The notes beneath the pieces were generated by a model. That model did no database searches and was not told the origin of the DNA. It saw only the letters and a list, made by a program, of their open reading frames with translations. A stretch of 64,000 nucleotides of DNA. Source: Mediterranea massiliensis (lineage in GTDB: Bacteria; Bacteroidota; Bacteroidia; Bacteroidales; Bacteroidaceae). Position 1 is the stretch's first letter, and each line of letters opens with the position of its first letter. The DNA is taken from assembly GCA_015060685.1 (NCBI GenBank), contig SUXZ01000001.1:124001-188000 (forward strand). Reading direction: 5' to 3'. Position numbers and translations under genes: made by a program. Below are positions 19,184 to 28,571 of this stretch, piece by piece.

Positions 19184-20986
19184 TTATTTCTTGATAGAGT
19201 TTTCCATTTTGCTGATTACATTGATGGCATCCTGGTAGAGATTATCCATTGCCTGTGCCGGATCGCCCGGTGCAAATCTGGCAAATTCGCAATCGTTAAG
19301 CGCTTTGATAAATGTCTTAATCAGTTCATTATCAACATTCTTTGCGATAAGCGCTTCCTCTACATTGTCCTTCGACAATTGCGATACCGGAATGTTCAGT
19401 TTGTCGCTTACATAACCCCACAACGCCTTCAGCACTTCGTCGTAGAATGCATCTTTCTTGTTGGCTTTCAGCAGATTTCCGGCTTCCTTCATGCGTTTTA
19501 CGGCAATCTTGTTTGCCTTCTTGGTTCTTACCTTGGCAATGTTAGAGTTTTCGGAAATTTGCTTGCGGTAAATCACAAACACTACTACGAAGAGCAACAT
19601 CGGAATCAGGTAATAGAGCCAGTAAGCAGTTGTACCGAAGAAGAACTCTCCGTGTGGTTTCAAGGATACGGCATTTTGCTTGATGAATCGGATATCCTGG
19701 TTCAGCACCTTCAGTTCTTCCTTATTGGTATAGTTCGAAACTGTTTGCGAACTGCTTCCCGTGCCTTTCGATACATTCAGTGTATATTCTTCGGTAGTCA
19801 GTGTCTTGTACGATTGCGACTTGATGTCGAAGTAGCTGAATGTTACCGCCGGAATCTTGTAAGTACCAGCATTGCGTGGTATAGCTAGATATTCAATTAC
19901 TTGATTGCCCGATTGTCCGGCAGTTGTCAGTCTGAAGTTGTTTTCCACTTTCGGATCGTAGATTTCAAAATCCTCTGGGAACTTCACTTCCGGAGCCGAA
20001 ACCAGCTTCAAGTTACCGATACCCGATACAACCAATTTAATTGTAACAGCCTCATTTGCTTTCAATTCGGTTGTGTTGATAGACGAAGAGATAGTGAACT
20101 CTCCCACTCCACCCGAGAAGTTTTCCGGCTTGCCGGCCGGCAATTCACTTACCTTGATGGTCAGTTTCGGAGTCATCAATGTTTTCTTTACCTCTATCAT
20201 TCCACCGCCATTGAAGAAGGCTTCAAACGGATCGGAAACCTGTTTCTCTACAGCTATCGAAGCGTCGAAACGAGCCTGCTCGATGGTCAGGTTGCCTGAT
20301 TGTTGTGGAAACAACACAAACTGGCGGTACACCGTAGTCTGGTAGTTTCTACCCTTGTAGTGTTCCAATCCCCATCTTCTGTCGTTGGGCAGCTCCACTT
20401 CTTGCGAGTGAAAGCCCTTGAAATCAGGTAGTTTTACGTTGTCAAATCCGCGTAGGTTAACCGCTGTATAGATTTTGTAAGTCAGCAATAAAGCCTCCTG
20501 TTCGTACACATTCACCTTGTTGGCCGTTGCAGTAATAAACAAATCGTTGTTGGCAATGCTTCCGTTGGCACGCTGTCCGTTGCTGCTTCCTTGATTAGCC
20601 TGTTGTTGGTCGGCCGGCAATACCTTCACCTTCACCGAGTTTGAAATCATTTCGTTTCCATCGGCAACGATTACTGCTCCAGGAATGGTAAACTCACCCT
20701 CCTCTTTGGCCATCAAGATATAGGTAAAAGTGATGCTGGCCGATACATCGTTGTTCACTTGAGTGACTTGTGTCGAGCGGCTTGGCCCCATCAGCACATC
20801 AAAGCCTTTGATAGAGGGTGCCCTGAAGTCTCTTACCTTTTGAGTAGTAACCGTATAGGACAGTCTGAATTGGTCTCCCACGGCCACAGCTTCGGGAGCA
20901 GATGTTGTAAAACTGACTTTTTCATCGGCAAAGGTTTGCAAACTGATTGCAATCAGTGCCATCCAAAGTATAACGATTCTTTTCAT
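19184..20986 (-). CDS. batD: BatD: oxygen-tolerance membrane protein
   Basis: A 600-residue protein with a signal peptide (MKRIVILWMALIAISLQTFA), a large periplasmic BatD region with beta-rich Ig-like modules (VGDQFRLSYTVTT.., GFHSQEVELPNDRRWG..), one transmembrane helix near residue 465 (TAYWLYYLIPMLLFVVVFVIY) and a cytoplasmic helical tail. It fits the BatD/DUF11-like family whose members are encoded with the VWA proteins BatA and BatB. A 61-bp gap with a palindromic repeat separates it from batBC. Confidence 0.92.
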   Translation of the reverse strand: MKRIVILWMALIAISLQTFADEKVSFTTSAPEAVAVGDQFRLSYTVTTQKVRDFRAPSIKGFDVLMGPSRSTQVTQVNNDVSASITFTYILMAKEEGEFTIPGAVIVADGNEMISNSVKVKVLPADQQQANQGSSNGQRANGSIANNDLFITATANKVNVYEQEALLLTYKIYTAVNLRGFDNVKLPDFKGFHSQEVELPNDRRWGLEHYKGRNYQTTVYRQFVLFPQQSGNLTIEQARFDASIAVEKQVSDPFEAFFNGGGMIEVKKTLMTPKLTIKVSELPAGKPENFSGGVGEFTISSSINTTELKANEAVTIKLVVSGIGNLKLVSAPEVKFPEDFEIYDPKVENNFRLTTAGQSGNQVIEYLAIPRNAGTYKIPAVTFSYFDIKSQSYKTLTTEEYTLNVSKGTGSSSQTVSNYTNKEELKVLNQDIRFIKQNAVSLKPHGEFFFGTTAYWLYYLIPMLLFVVVFVIYRKQISENSNIAKVRTKKANKIAVKRMKEAGNLLKANKKDAFYDEVLKALWGYVSDKLNIPVSQLSKDNVEEALIAKNVDNELIKTFIKALNDCEFARFAPGDPAQAMDNLYQDAINVISKMENSIKK

Positions 20987-21015
20987 ATTTATTTTGTTTC
21001 TTATTCGTTTTTCTT

Positions 21016-21039
21016 CGGACGTAGCATGCTACGCCCTAC
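21016..21039. repeat. REP-like palindrome inside the bat operon
   Basis: Minus-strand reading GTAGGGCGTAGCATGCTACG plus TCCG: a near-perfect palindrome centred on GTAGCATGCTAC, with the same GTAGGG..GTCCG edges as the intergenic palindromes near 50.5 and 57-61.6 kb. It occupies the short batBC-batD gap. Confidence 0.75.
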
Positions 21040-21047
21040 TACATTCA

Positions 21048-22760
21048 TTACCAATCCTTTTGCAGTTGTACGCCCTGAATCACTTGTTGTTTCTTCAGTT
21101 TCTCCTGCGTATCCTTTTCGTCTTGCATCACCGAACGGAGCAACTGCTCGGCATTCTCTTTGGACATTTCTTCTTTATTCTGCTGTTGTTGGTTTTGTTG
21201 TTGTTGCTGCTGCTCCTGTTGTTGCTGCTGCTGCTCTTGTTGTTCCTGTTCCTTCTGCTCCTGTTCTTTTTGCTCCTGTTGCTGTTGGTCTTGGTTCTGT
21301 TGTTGTTGCTGTTGTTCGTTCAACTGCTTTTGAGCCAGTGCCAGGTTGTAGCGTGTTTCGTCGTCGTTCGGATTGTTTCTGAGCGACTCCTTGTATGCTT
21401 CCACCGCCTTCGCAAAGTCCTTCTGTCCATGGAAAATCACGCCCATGTTGTGGTAAATCTGTGCCAGATTACCCTTGTCCTTTTCCAGCTTGGAAGCGGC
21501 AACATATTGTTCCATAGCCTCTTGAATCTTGTTTTGTGCCAGCAGTGTATTGCCCAGGTTATACATGGAGATAGTCGATTTAGGGTTCACATCCAATGCC
21601 TTCCGATAGTTCACTTCGGCATCCACGAATGTGCTGTCGGCAAACTGTCGGTTACCTTTGCGGATATAATCCCGCTCGGCCTTTTGCGCCGAAGCCCCCA
21701 CTGTGAGCAACGAGAGCAGCAAAGTAACCGTGAACTTCTTGTTCGAGAAGAAACTGAAGTTCTTGAAAAGCGGATTCTTGCGGTCGAGAATCAGCATCTC
21801 CACCAATAGCAGAATCAGGATAATCCATGCAATGGCTTGGAACTGCTCGTTGAACTCGGTGTAAACCTGTGTCTCCACATCGGCCTTGGCCAGCTTGTTT
21901 ACCTCTTGTGTAATAGCCTTTTGTGCCGCATTCGTATTGTCCACCCGTACATAGATACCCTTACCGGCTTGGGCAATCTCCTGACACATCTGTTCGTTCA
22001 GCTTGGTAACCACCACATTTCCCTCTCTGTCTTTCCGGTAGTCGTTGCTACCCGGTATGGGTATGGGAGCACCTTCGGGCATACCAACACCTAACACATT
22101 GATTTGTATTCCCTTATCGGTGGCGGCTTTGGCTGCTTCCAGCGCACCGTCTTCGTGGTTCTCGCCATCGGTAATCAGGATGATGGTCCGCCCTACCCCT
22201 TCTTGCGGAGTAAAACTGCGCGAAGCCAGGTTGATGGCAGCTCCGATGGCCGTTCCCTGCTTCGAAATCAGTGATGGGTCGATGGTTTCGAGGAACATCT
22301 TAGCCGAGATATAGTCGCTTGTGATGGGCAGTTGCGTAAATGCATCGCCGGCGAACACAATCATACCCACCTTGTCGTTCTCCATCTTGTCCACCAGTTG
22401 CGTCACCAACCGCTTGGCCTTTTGCAGACGGCTTGGCTGCACATCCTGGGCCAGCATGGAGTTCGAAATGTCGAGTGCAATGATAACCTCGATGCCTTGG
22501 CGTTTTACCGTTTCCAGTCTTGAACCGAATTGCGGACGGGCCAGCAACACGGCAAACAGGCCGATGGCGGCAAACAACAGCCAGAACTTCACATCCGGTC
22601 TGTATTTCGATACATCCGGCATCAGTTGTGCCATCAGTTCCGGGTCGCCAAACTTCTTGATGGCACTTCTTCTTCTATAGTTCGAGTACAGATAAAATGC
22701 TGCTAAAAAAGGTAATAGCAGTAATAAGTACAAATATGTAGGCTCTTCGAATCTGAACAT
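21048..22760 (-). CDS. BatB-BatC fusion (VWA + TPR protein)
   Basis: A 570-residue protein joining two bat genes that are separate in the classical operon. Residues 1-330 are BatB: two N-terminal helices, a VWA domain with MIDAS LDISNSM and a third helix (AIAWIILILLLVEMLIL). Near residue 345 comes a second hydrophobic segment that looks like BatC's former signal peptide (KKFTVTLLLSLLTVGASAQ), then TPR repeats (AEVNYRKALDVNPKSTISMYNLGNTLL) and a Gln/Glu-rich tract of about 60 residues (485-545). No stop or frame change interrupts it. It is likely a membrane-bound scaffold acting with BatA. Confidence 0.92.
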   Translation of the reverse strand: MFRFEEPTYLYLLLLLPFLAAFYLYSNYRRRSAIKKFGDPELMAQLMPDVSKYRPDVKFWLLFAAIGLFAVLLARPQFGSRLETVKRQGIEVIIALDISNSMLAQDVQPSRLQKAKRLVTQLVDKMENDKVGMIVFAGDAFTQLPITSDYISAKMFLETIDPSLISKQGTAIGAAINLASRSFTPQEGVGRTIILITDGENHEDGALEAAKAATDKGIQINVLGVGMPEGAPIPIPGSNDYRKDREGNVVVTKLNEQMCQEIAQAGKGIYVRVDNTNAAQKAITQEVNKLAKADVETQVYTEFNEQFQAIAWIILILLLVEMLILDRKNPLFKNFSFFSNKKFTVTLLLSLLTVGASAQKAERDYIRKGNRQFADSTFVDAEVNYRKALDVNPKSTISMYNLGNTLLAQNKIQEAMEQYVAASKLEKDKGNLAQIYHNMGVIFHGQKDFAKAVEAYKESLRNNPNDDETRYNLALAQKQLNEQQQQQQNQDQQQQEQKEQEQKEQEQQEQQQQQQEQQQQQQNQQQQNKEEMSKENAEQLLRSVMQDEKDTQEKLKKQQVIQGVQLQKDW

Positions 22761-22784
22761 TTTCTTCTTTGTTTTACGAGTCTG

Positions 22785-23768
22785 TTAAGGTATTTTTTTC
22801 AAGATAGTGTTTCTCAGCAACACCTCTATCAGCAAGCACACAAAAGCCAGGAGGGCAAACAGCCGGTATTCCTCTTCCCGCTTGCTGAACTCCTTCACAT
22901 TAAGCTTTGTCTTCTCCAGTTTGTCAATCTCGGTATAGACCTCTTTCAGTTTTGTGTTGCTGGTAGCGCGGAAGTAGTCGCCGTTGGTCGTTCCGGCAAT
23001 CTGTGTCAGCGTCTGTTCGTCAATCTCCACCGGCATGTTCACATACTGAATGGTTCCTCCCACCGGATACGGATAAGGAGCTGTGCTATTGCTACCTACG
23101 CCAATGGTATAAACGCGTATTCCGAAGCTCTTGGCAATCTCGGCCGCCGTCAGTGGCGAAATGTCTCCCCGGTTGTTGGTACCGTCGGTCAGCAAGATGA
23201 TAACTTTCGACTTCGCCTTGCTGTCCTTCAGCCTTGTCACGGCGTTGGCAATACCCATACCCACTGCCGTACCGTCTTCAATCAGTCCGCATTGGGTATC
23301 CTTAATCAGGTTCAGCAGCACGGCATGGTCCACCGTTAGCGGACATTGCGTAAAGCTTTCTCCGGCAAACAGTGTGATACCGATGTTGTCGTTCGGTCGT
23401 CCGTTGATAAATTCGGCCGCTACCTCCTTGGCCGCTTCCAGTCTGTTCGGCTTCAAGTCTTCGGCCAGCATACTGGTCGAAACGTCCAGAGCCAGCATAA
23501 TGTCTATACCTTCAATCTCGCTGTTTTGCCATTTGTCGGTCGTTTGCGGTCGGGCCAGCACCATAATCAGCAGTGCGATGGCAATGATGCGCAAGGCAAA
23601 AGGCACATGCAGCAGGTAGTTCTTGTAGCTCTTCGGAGCCGAAGCATACACCTTTGTGTCCGACAGTTGCAGTGTAGCTTCCGATTTCCGTTGCTTCAGC
23701 ATATACCATATTATATAAGGTACGAGCAGCAAGAGTAAAAACAGATATTCAATATTGGCAAAAACCAT
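22785..23768 (-). CDS. batA: BatA: VWA-domain membrane protein
   Basis: A 327-residue protein with two N-terminal helices (residues 5-20 and 55-75), a von Willebrand A domain with MIDAS LDVSTSM (about residue 92) and the downstream TDGTNNRGD loop, and a C-terminal helix (LFALLAFVCLLIEVLL). The domain binds a divalent cation and normally mediates protein contacts. It sits 24 bp upstream of batBC. The MoxR-DUF58-VWA grouping suggests a MoxR-dependent maturation or stress complex at the inner membrane. Confidence 0.93.
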   Translation of the reverse strand: MVFANIEYLFLLLLLVPYIIWYMLKQRKSEATLQLSDTKVYASAPKSYKNYLLHVPFALRIIAIALLIMVLARPQTTDKWQNSEIEGIDIMLALDVSTSMLAEDLKPNRLEAAKEVAAEFINGRPNDNIGITLFAGESFTQCPLTVDHAVLLNLIKDTQCGLIEDGTAVGMGIANAVTRLKDSKAKSKVIILLTDGTNNRGDISPLTAAEIAKSFGIRVYTIGVGSNSTAPYPYPVGGTIQYVNMPVEIDEQTLTQIAGTTNGDYFRATSNTKLKEVYTEIDKLEKTKLNVKEFSKREEEYRLFALLAFVCLLIEVLLRNTILKKIP

Positions 23769-23790
23769 GTTTATAGTTCTGAGTTATGAG

Positions 23791-24870
23791 TTAAGCAAAG
23801 TAGTTATACAATTCGTTGCAAACGTACACCACCGATACAACCAGCGCAATGGCAATGGCCGCAATAGCTGCTCCAAGCAACAGCTTGGTTCGCAACGAGC
23901 GTTTTTCAACAATCGTTATTTCGGTTGGTTGCGGTTTTTCGTTCTCGTCCGGTTCCACCTTGGTGTTGTTCACAAACTCGATGGCACTAATCAGGTTGGC
24001 ATCGTTTTCGTTCATCAACGGATTATGCTTGGCAAACTTCACCAGGTCGGCCGTCTGGAACATCTCCTTCAAGTCGGCAATGGCCTCTTTGTCATTCACT
24101 TCCAACAGTTTGTCGATGATTTCGCTCGAGGTCATCTCCAGCGCATTGAATCCGAAACGCTCCTTGATGTAGGTTCTTACGGCATCGGTCAGCTCGGTAT
24201 AGAACTCCTTCGACTGTCCTTTTTGCCAAATCTTCTCACCCTTGATTCGTTCCATCTCCTTCATGGCCAGCAAGTGTGGCGGCAGTTTCGGTTCCACCTT
24301 CATCTTGCGGATAATCGGCTTGTTGTCTCTGATGCGTTTCACCAGGTAAATCAGCAGCAGCAGGAAGGGAGCAAACAGCACGATAGCTGCAATGGTGCCA
24401 TACCAGTCTTCCCATTCGAACGGAGCCTTCATAACGGTTTTGGGCGGGAAGAAGTCGTCCGGATGTTCTTCGTCTATAGGCACTTGCACGGTATATACCT
24501 TCAGTGCCAACGGCTTCGACTGATACGGAATGCTGTCCACCAACACCTTCATTGGCGGCAGGTAGTATAGGGCCGAGTCGAACGAAGTAATCGTGTACTC
24601 CTGCGTCAGCAATGCACGCTTTCCCCCGTTCAGCAGTTGAGTGTCCATCTTGGCCACATCGATTATCTCCACCCCTCTGACCAGTGTATCCTTATAGCTT
24701 GGGAAGATGGCTCTTTTGTCGGCATCCACCGAGACCTGCAACTTCACCGTTGTCTGTTGTCCAATCAGAATCTGTAGCGAGTCGATGGTAGCATCCACCG
24801 TCACCGATTGTCCTTGGCTATTGCCTGCAACTCCCAGCAATGCTATTATCAGAAATAATAGTTTTCTCAT
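23791..24870 (-). CDS. Bat-operon membrane protein (DUF4381-like)
   Basis: A 359-residue protein with a signal peptide (MRKLLFLIIALLGVAGNSQG), a periplasmic beta-rich domain resembling one BatD module (LQILIGQQTTVKLQVSVDAD), a transmembrane helix near residue 165, a cytoplasmic helical domain (EFYTELTDAVRTYIKERFGFNALEMTSSEI) and a second helix at the C-terminus. Such a protein normally stands between DUF58 and batA in Bacteroidales. It is separated from both neighbours by fewer than 25 bp. No individual function is known. Confidence 0.85.
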   Translation of the reverse strand: MRKLLFLIIALLGVAGNSQGQSVTVDATIDSLQILIGQQTTVKLQVSVDADKRAIFPSYKDTLVRGVEIIDVAKMDTQLLNGGKRALLTQEYTITSFDSALYYLPPMKVLVDSIPYQSKPLALKVYTVQVPIDEEHPDDFFPPKTVMKAPFEWEDWYGTIAAIVLFAPFLLLLIYLVKRIRDNKPIIRKMKVEPKLPPHLLAMKEMERIKGEKIWQKGQSKEFYTELTDAVRTYIKERFGFNALEMTSSEIIDKLLEVNDKEAIADLKEMFQTADLVKFAKHNPLMNENDANLISAIEFVNNTKVEPDENEKPQPTEITIVEKRSLRTKLLLGAAIAAIAIALVVSVVYVCNELYNYFA

Positions 24871-24878
24871 CTCTTGTT

Positions 24879-25748
24879 TTAGTTACGTTTAGCAAACAAG
24901 TTCATCAATGCTTTTACATAATCTTGGTCGGTTCTGACCGATACGTTGTCCACATTACTCTTGGTAAATGTTTCCCTCAGTTCGTTCTGTTTGTTCACCC
25001 ACCAGTCGTGATGCGCCCTTCTCACCGCCTTCGACGAAGTGTCTATCCACTGTTCGTGTCCGGTTTCGGCATCCTTCACCTTAATCATGCCTATGGCGGG
25101 CAATTCGGCCACCCGTCGGTCGTACACCTGAATGGCCACCACGTCATGCTTACGGTTGGCAATGGTCAGTGCATCCTTAAAACTCTGTTGGTCGATAAAG
25201 TCGGACAGCATGAAAGCCGTGCATCTGCGCTTCATCACGTTCGTCAGGTATTCCAGTCCCAGGCGGATATTGGTCTTTCTGCTCTCCGGTTGGAAGTCTA
25301 TCAGCTCGCGAATGATGTATAAAATATGCTTTCTGCCCTTCTTCGGTGGGATAAACTTCTCAATCTTGTCCGAGAAGAAGATTACCCCAATCTTATCGTT
25401 GTTCTGTATGGCCGAGAATGCCAGTGTAGCAGCAATCTCGGTCACCATGTCCTTCTTCAGTTGTTTTACGGTGCCAAACTCCAAACTTCCGGAAACGTCC
25501 ACCATCAGCATCACGGTCAGTTCGCGCTCCTCTTCGAACACCTTTACGAAAGGCTTGTTGAATCGGGCCGTTACATTCCAGTCAATGTCTCGAATGTCAT
25601 CGCCAAACTGATACTCCCTGACCTCGGAGAACGCCATACCCCTACCCTTGAAGGCCGAGTGATACTGGCCAGCAAAGATGTTGTTGGATAGTCCTTTGGT
25701 CTTGATTTCAATCTGTCTGACCTTCTTTAATAGTTCAGTAGTTTCCAT
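24879..25748 (-). CDS. DUF58 family protein
   Basis: A 289-residue cytoplasmic protein with the DUF58 signature (HSAFKGRGMAFSEVREYQFGDDIRDIDWNVTARFNKPFVKVFEEERELTV, quoted here only to locate it at residues about 30-80, with GDDIRDIDW at its heart) followed by a VWA-like fold with MLMVDVSGS. It is the standard partner of MoxR ATPases. Gaps are 19 bp to moxR and 8 bp to the next gene, so the genes are co-transcribed. Confidence 0.93.
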   Translation of the reverse strand: METTELLKKVRQIEIKTKGLSNNIFAGQYHSAFKGRGMAFSEVREYQFGDDIRDIDWNVTARFNKPFVKVFEEERELTVMLMVDVSGSLEFGTVKQLKKDMVTEIAATLAFSAIQNNDKIGVIFFSDKIEKFIPPKKGRKHILYIIRELIDFQPESRKTNIRLGLEYLTNVMKRRCTAFMLSDFIDQQSFKDALTIANRKHDVVAIQVYDRRVAELPAIGMIKVKDAETGHEQWIDTSSKAVRRAHHDWWVNKQNELRETFTKSNVDNVSVRTDQDYVKALMNLFAKRN

Positions 25749-25767
25749 GCAATACGGATGCTATCGG

Positions 25768-26763
25768 TTAGGGCACTTCTACCTTGTTCAGAATCTTGCT
25801 GATGATTTCATCGGCAGTAATGTTGCTTGCTTCGGCCTCGTAGGTCAGTCCGATGCGGTGGCGCAATACGTCGTGAGCCACGGCACGCACATCCTCTGGA
25901 ATCACATATCCGCGACGCTTGATGAAGGCATAGCTGCGTGCAGCCAGTGCCAGGTTGATAGAGGCACGGGGCGAACCGCCGAAGCCAATCATATCCTTCA
26001 GCTCCTTCAAGTCGTACTTTTCGGGGTAGCGTGTAGCAAACACAATATCCACGATATACTTTTCAATCTTCTCGTCCAGATATACCTGGCGCACCACCTT
26101 GCGCGCTTCGATAATCTCTTCCGCCTTCATGATAGGCTTCACCACCAGCTTCTCGCCATTGATGTTCTGGCGGATAATCAGTTTCTCCTCTTCCAGCTTC
26201 GGATAGTCAATCACCACCTTCAGCATGAAACGGTCCACTTGCGCTTCCGGCAGCGGATAAGTACCCTCTTGCTCGATTGGGTTTTGGGTAGCCAATACCA
26301 GGAACGGTTCCGGCAGCTTGAAAGTCTCCTTGCCGATGGTCACCTGACGCTCCTGCATTGCTTCCAGCAGCGCACTTTGCACCTTGGCCGGAGCACGGTT
26401 AATTTCGTCGGCCAGCACAAAGTTGGCAAACACCGGACCCTTCTTAGCTTGGAACGATTCGTCCTTCTGGCTATACACCATCGTACCGATAACGTCGGCC
26501 GGCAGCAAGTCGGGAGTAAACTGTACGCGGCTATAATCAGCATCAATCAGCGAAGCCAATGTCTTAATAGCCAATGTTTTTGCCAATCCCGGTACACCTT
26601 CCAGCAAGACGTGTCCGTCCGACAGCAAACCTATAAGTAATGATTCAATCAAGTGTTTTTGTCCCACAATCACCTGATCCATACCAGTTGTAAGATTCGT
26701 AACGAAAGCACTTTGTCTTTCAATCCGCTCGTTCAGTTCGCGGATGTCAATAGTTTCAGCCAT
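25768..26763 (-). CDS. MoxR-type AAA+ ATPase
   Basis: A 331-residue MoxR ATPase. Walker A is GVPGLAKT, with Ala-Lys in place of the usual Gly-Lys as is typical of MoxR; Walker B is FVLADEINRAP; sensor ATQNPIEQEGTYPLPEAQVDRF. It is thought to act as a chaperone that inserts metals or assembles the VWA-domain partners, here BatA and BatBC. First gene of the seven-gene bat operon, with a well-formed promoter upstream. Confidence 0.95.
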   Translation of the reverse strand: MAETIDIRELNERIERQSAFVTNLTTGMDQVIVGQKHLIESLLIGLLSDGHVLLEGVPGLAKTLAIKTLASLIDADYSRVQFTPDLLPADVIGTMVYSQKDESFQAKKGPVFANFVLADEINRAPAKVQSALLEAMQERQVTIGKETFKLPEPFLVLATQNPIEQEGTYPLPEAQVDRFMLKVVIDYPKLEEEKLIIRQNINGEKLVVKPIMKAEEIIEARKVVRQVYLDEKIEKYIVDIVFATRYPEKYDLKELKDMIGFGGSPRASINLALAARSYAFIKRRGYVIPEDVRAVAHDVLRHRIGLTYEAEASNITADEIISKILNKVEVP

Positions 26764-26833
26764 ATTCTTAATGATATTTATAATTTTAATTTTTCATTTC
26801 CTTTTGTAGGTCACCCCCCTACATTTTAGCTCC

Positions 26834-26864
26834 CAAAGGTACATTATTATATTAAGTGTCGCAA
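26834..26864 (-). promoter_or_regulatory. promoter of the moxR-bat operon
   Basis: Minus strand: -33 TTG (26862-26864), 20-bp spacer, -7 TACCTTTG (26834-26841), a good Bacteroidetes sigma-ABfr arrangement. The transcript would have a leader of about 65 nt. Confidence 0.65.
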
Positions 26865-26918
26865 GTAATTATTGTTTTTTTGCAGATTTTAGAATTCCGA
26901 AAGTTTTCCTTCTCTAAA

Positions 26919-26954
26919 ATAACAACGGAGCACTAGTAGCGCTCCGTTGTTATC
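26919..26954 (-). terminator. terminator of the PadR-DUF2812 pair
   Basis: GATAACAACGGAGC and GCTCCGTTGTTATT form a 13-14 bp stem directly after the DUF2812 stop. The following T tract on the minus strand is short and interrupted. Confidence 0.7.
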
Positions 26955-26956
26955 GA

Positions 26957-27526
26957 TTAAAAAATCTGTCTTGTCAATTCGTTTATCTTCTTATGAAGTT
27001 TCTTAACAATCGGCACTAACAGGAACAATTCGGCAAGCATAATGCCATAAGTAAATCCGATGCTGAACTCCGTTAGCCATATGGAAAAACCACTTTCAGG
27101 AAGGCATTTCCCCAACGGCATTAAAAATAAGAACGAAAAGGCAGCAATCAGCGTAAGCCCGATAAGGCTGTTCAAGTGATGACTGAAAGCCTTGTTCGTC
27201 ATCCGCAATTTGGCCGCAACGTTGTTCTCGGCTTCAAATGGCCCTGCAGCGGTTTCTCTTTTCCAGTAAATCCGTTGTTTCCATTGATGTACAAACCTGT
27301 CTCCGCACGCACTGCGAAAAGCCACATAATCATCCATTCCATTCTTTGATTTCTTCTCGTCGAAGTCAATCTGATATATAAACTCATTCGGTTCACACTT
27401 TTTGAACCGGTAAATCATTCCATTCTTGTGCCAAAACGCCCATCCCCTTTTGGCCATATCGTTAATCCACTTCTCTTCCTTGTCAAAGTCGACGAACCAA
27501 TTGATTGCAATTCTCTTCGTTCTCAT
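26957..27526 (-). CDS. DUF2812 membrane protein
   Basis: A 189-residue protein. Residues 1-110 match DUF2812 (WFVDFDKEEKWINDMAKRGWAFW..YRFKKCEPNEFIYQIDF), a domain commonly paired with PadR regulators. Two transmembrane helices follow (about 122-142 and 152-172). It is 2 bp from the padR gene, so the two are translationally linked. Such pairs are thought to sense membrane or peptide stress; the ligand here is unknown. Confidence 0.88.
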   Translation of the reverse strand: MRTKRIAINWFVDFDKEEKWINDMAKRGWAFWHKNGMIYRFKKCEPNEFIYQIDFDEKKSKNGMDDYVAFRSACGDRFVHQWKQRIYWKRETAAGPFEAENNVAAKLRMTNKAFSHHLNSLIGLTLIAAFSFLFLMPLGKCLPESGFSIWLTEFSIGFTYGIMLAELFLLVPIVKKLHKKINELTRQIF

Positions 27527-27528
27527 AT

Positions 27529-27852
27529 CTATACATTATTAATACTATTCCTACCATTCTCTACAAGCTCTTTAAGGCGGTTATATTCCGCTTTAAGCAC
27601 CTCTTGTCCAAGTTCTGTTATCCGATACATTTTTCTTCTTCCATCACTCTCTGGAGACTCCCCGCATGGCAAAATCCATCCCTTTTCAAGCAGGTTAGAG
27701 ATAGCACCATACAGTGTGCCGGCCGAAAGCACCAGTCTTCCTCTGCTTAGCGAAGAAGTCTTCTGCATTATGCCATACCCATGCATCGGCTCTTGCAGAG
27801 CCAGCAAAATGTAATAAATCGATTCTGTTAAAGCAGTTGCATTATTCTTCAT
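27529..27852 (-). CDS. PadR-family transcriptional regulator
   Basis: A 107-residue PadR protein: winged helix with the signature ESIYYILLALQEPMHGYGIMQ, then LSAGTLYGAISNLLEKGWI (recognition helix and wing) and a short C-terminal dimerisation helix (GQEVLKAEYNRLKELVEN). It probably represses its own operon with DUF2812. The region just upstream contains TATATCGTTTTCCGATA, a likely place for an operator. Confidence 0.92.
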   Translation of the reverse strand: MKNNATALTESIYYILLALQEPMHGYGIMQKTSSLSRGRLVLSAGTLYGAISNLLEKGWILPCGESPESDGRRKMYRITELGQEVLKAEYNRLKELVENGRNSINNV

Positions 27853-28189
27853 ACCATATATTGCTTATCTATATATCGTTTTCCGATACAAAGATAGACG
27901 ATATATCTTATACTGCAAAATTATTCAGACTATTTTTCTTTAATAGGTTGTCTGTTTCCAAACCTTTTGTTCTTCACGCCCGAAGTATTTGTTCTTTATC
28001 CGTAAAGTGTTTGTTGTTCAGAGCAGAGAATTATAACCAGAAATCACAAAGTCAATCACGGGGATAATTAATTGTTGTTTGTAAGGATTGTCAGATTCTG
28101 GTGTTTTTCTTTGGATGTATTGTTGTGTTTTATTGAAAGTTGAAAGCGTTGTTGAGGTATGATTGGTGGCGGTTTGAAATCTTACAATT

Positions 28190-28335
28190 CTTACAAATTA
28201 CAATTAATTATTTTCTCTCTCTCTACCATCGGTGGTGTAGGTTGAGAAGAAGCTATTATATATATATAATAAAATATATTTACATAATATTCTTTGGGGA
28301 TGTACCCCGCAAGTTTTTTAATTGTAATTTGTAAG
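28190..28335. mobile_element. MITE-like element with 18-bp inverted ends
   Basis: CTTACAAATTACAATTAA (28190-28207) is perfectly inverted at 28318-28335. The 110 bp between is noncoding and contains CTACCATCGGTGGTGTAG-like and TA-rich sequence. No transposase lies nearby. A further diverged copy of the end lies outside at 28066-28097. Target-site duplications are not obvious. Confidence 0.45.
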
Positions 28336-28571
28336 ATTTGTCAGATTGGCGATGGTTGGCTGTCTTTCGCCCAATGCGTTCCGTAGCCTCACGAGACAGA
28401 TTCGGCGCGCACGCCGAGTGCGTTCGGATGTTGGCGGGGATTCTTTTAACATTTCGGAGAGGGCAAATGTTAATAAAAAAATGAGGGGCGGAATTGTTTG
28501 GAAAACCTCTGTTTGCAGTTGTATATTTGCAGTGTCATTGAATGAGGGGAATTGTAGAAGGAGGAGGAAAT

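Noticed and set aside
26806..26820. Hairpin-like TGTAGG..CCTACA near the moxR leader as another palindromic repeat
   Set aside because: The stem is only six bases and the GTCCGCC edge is missing, so family membership is not supported.
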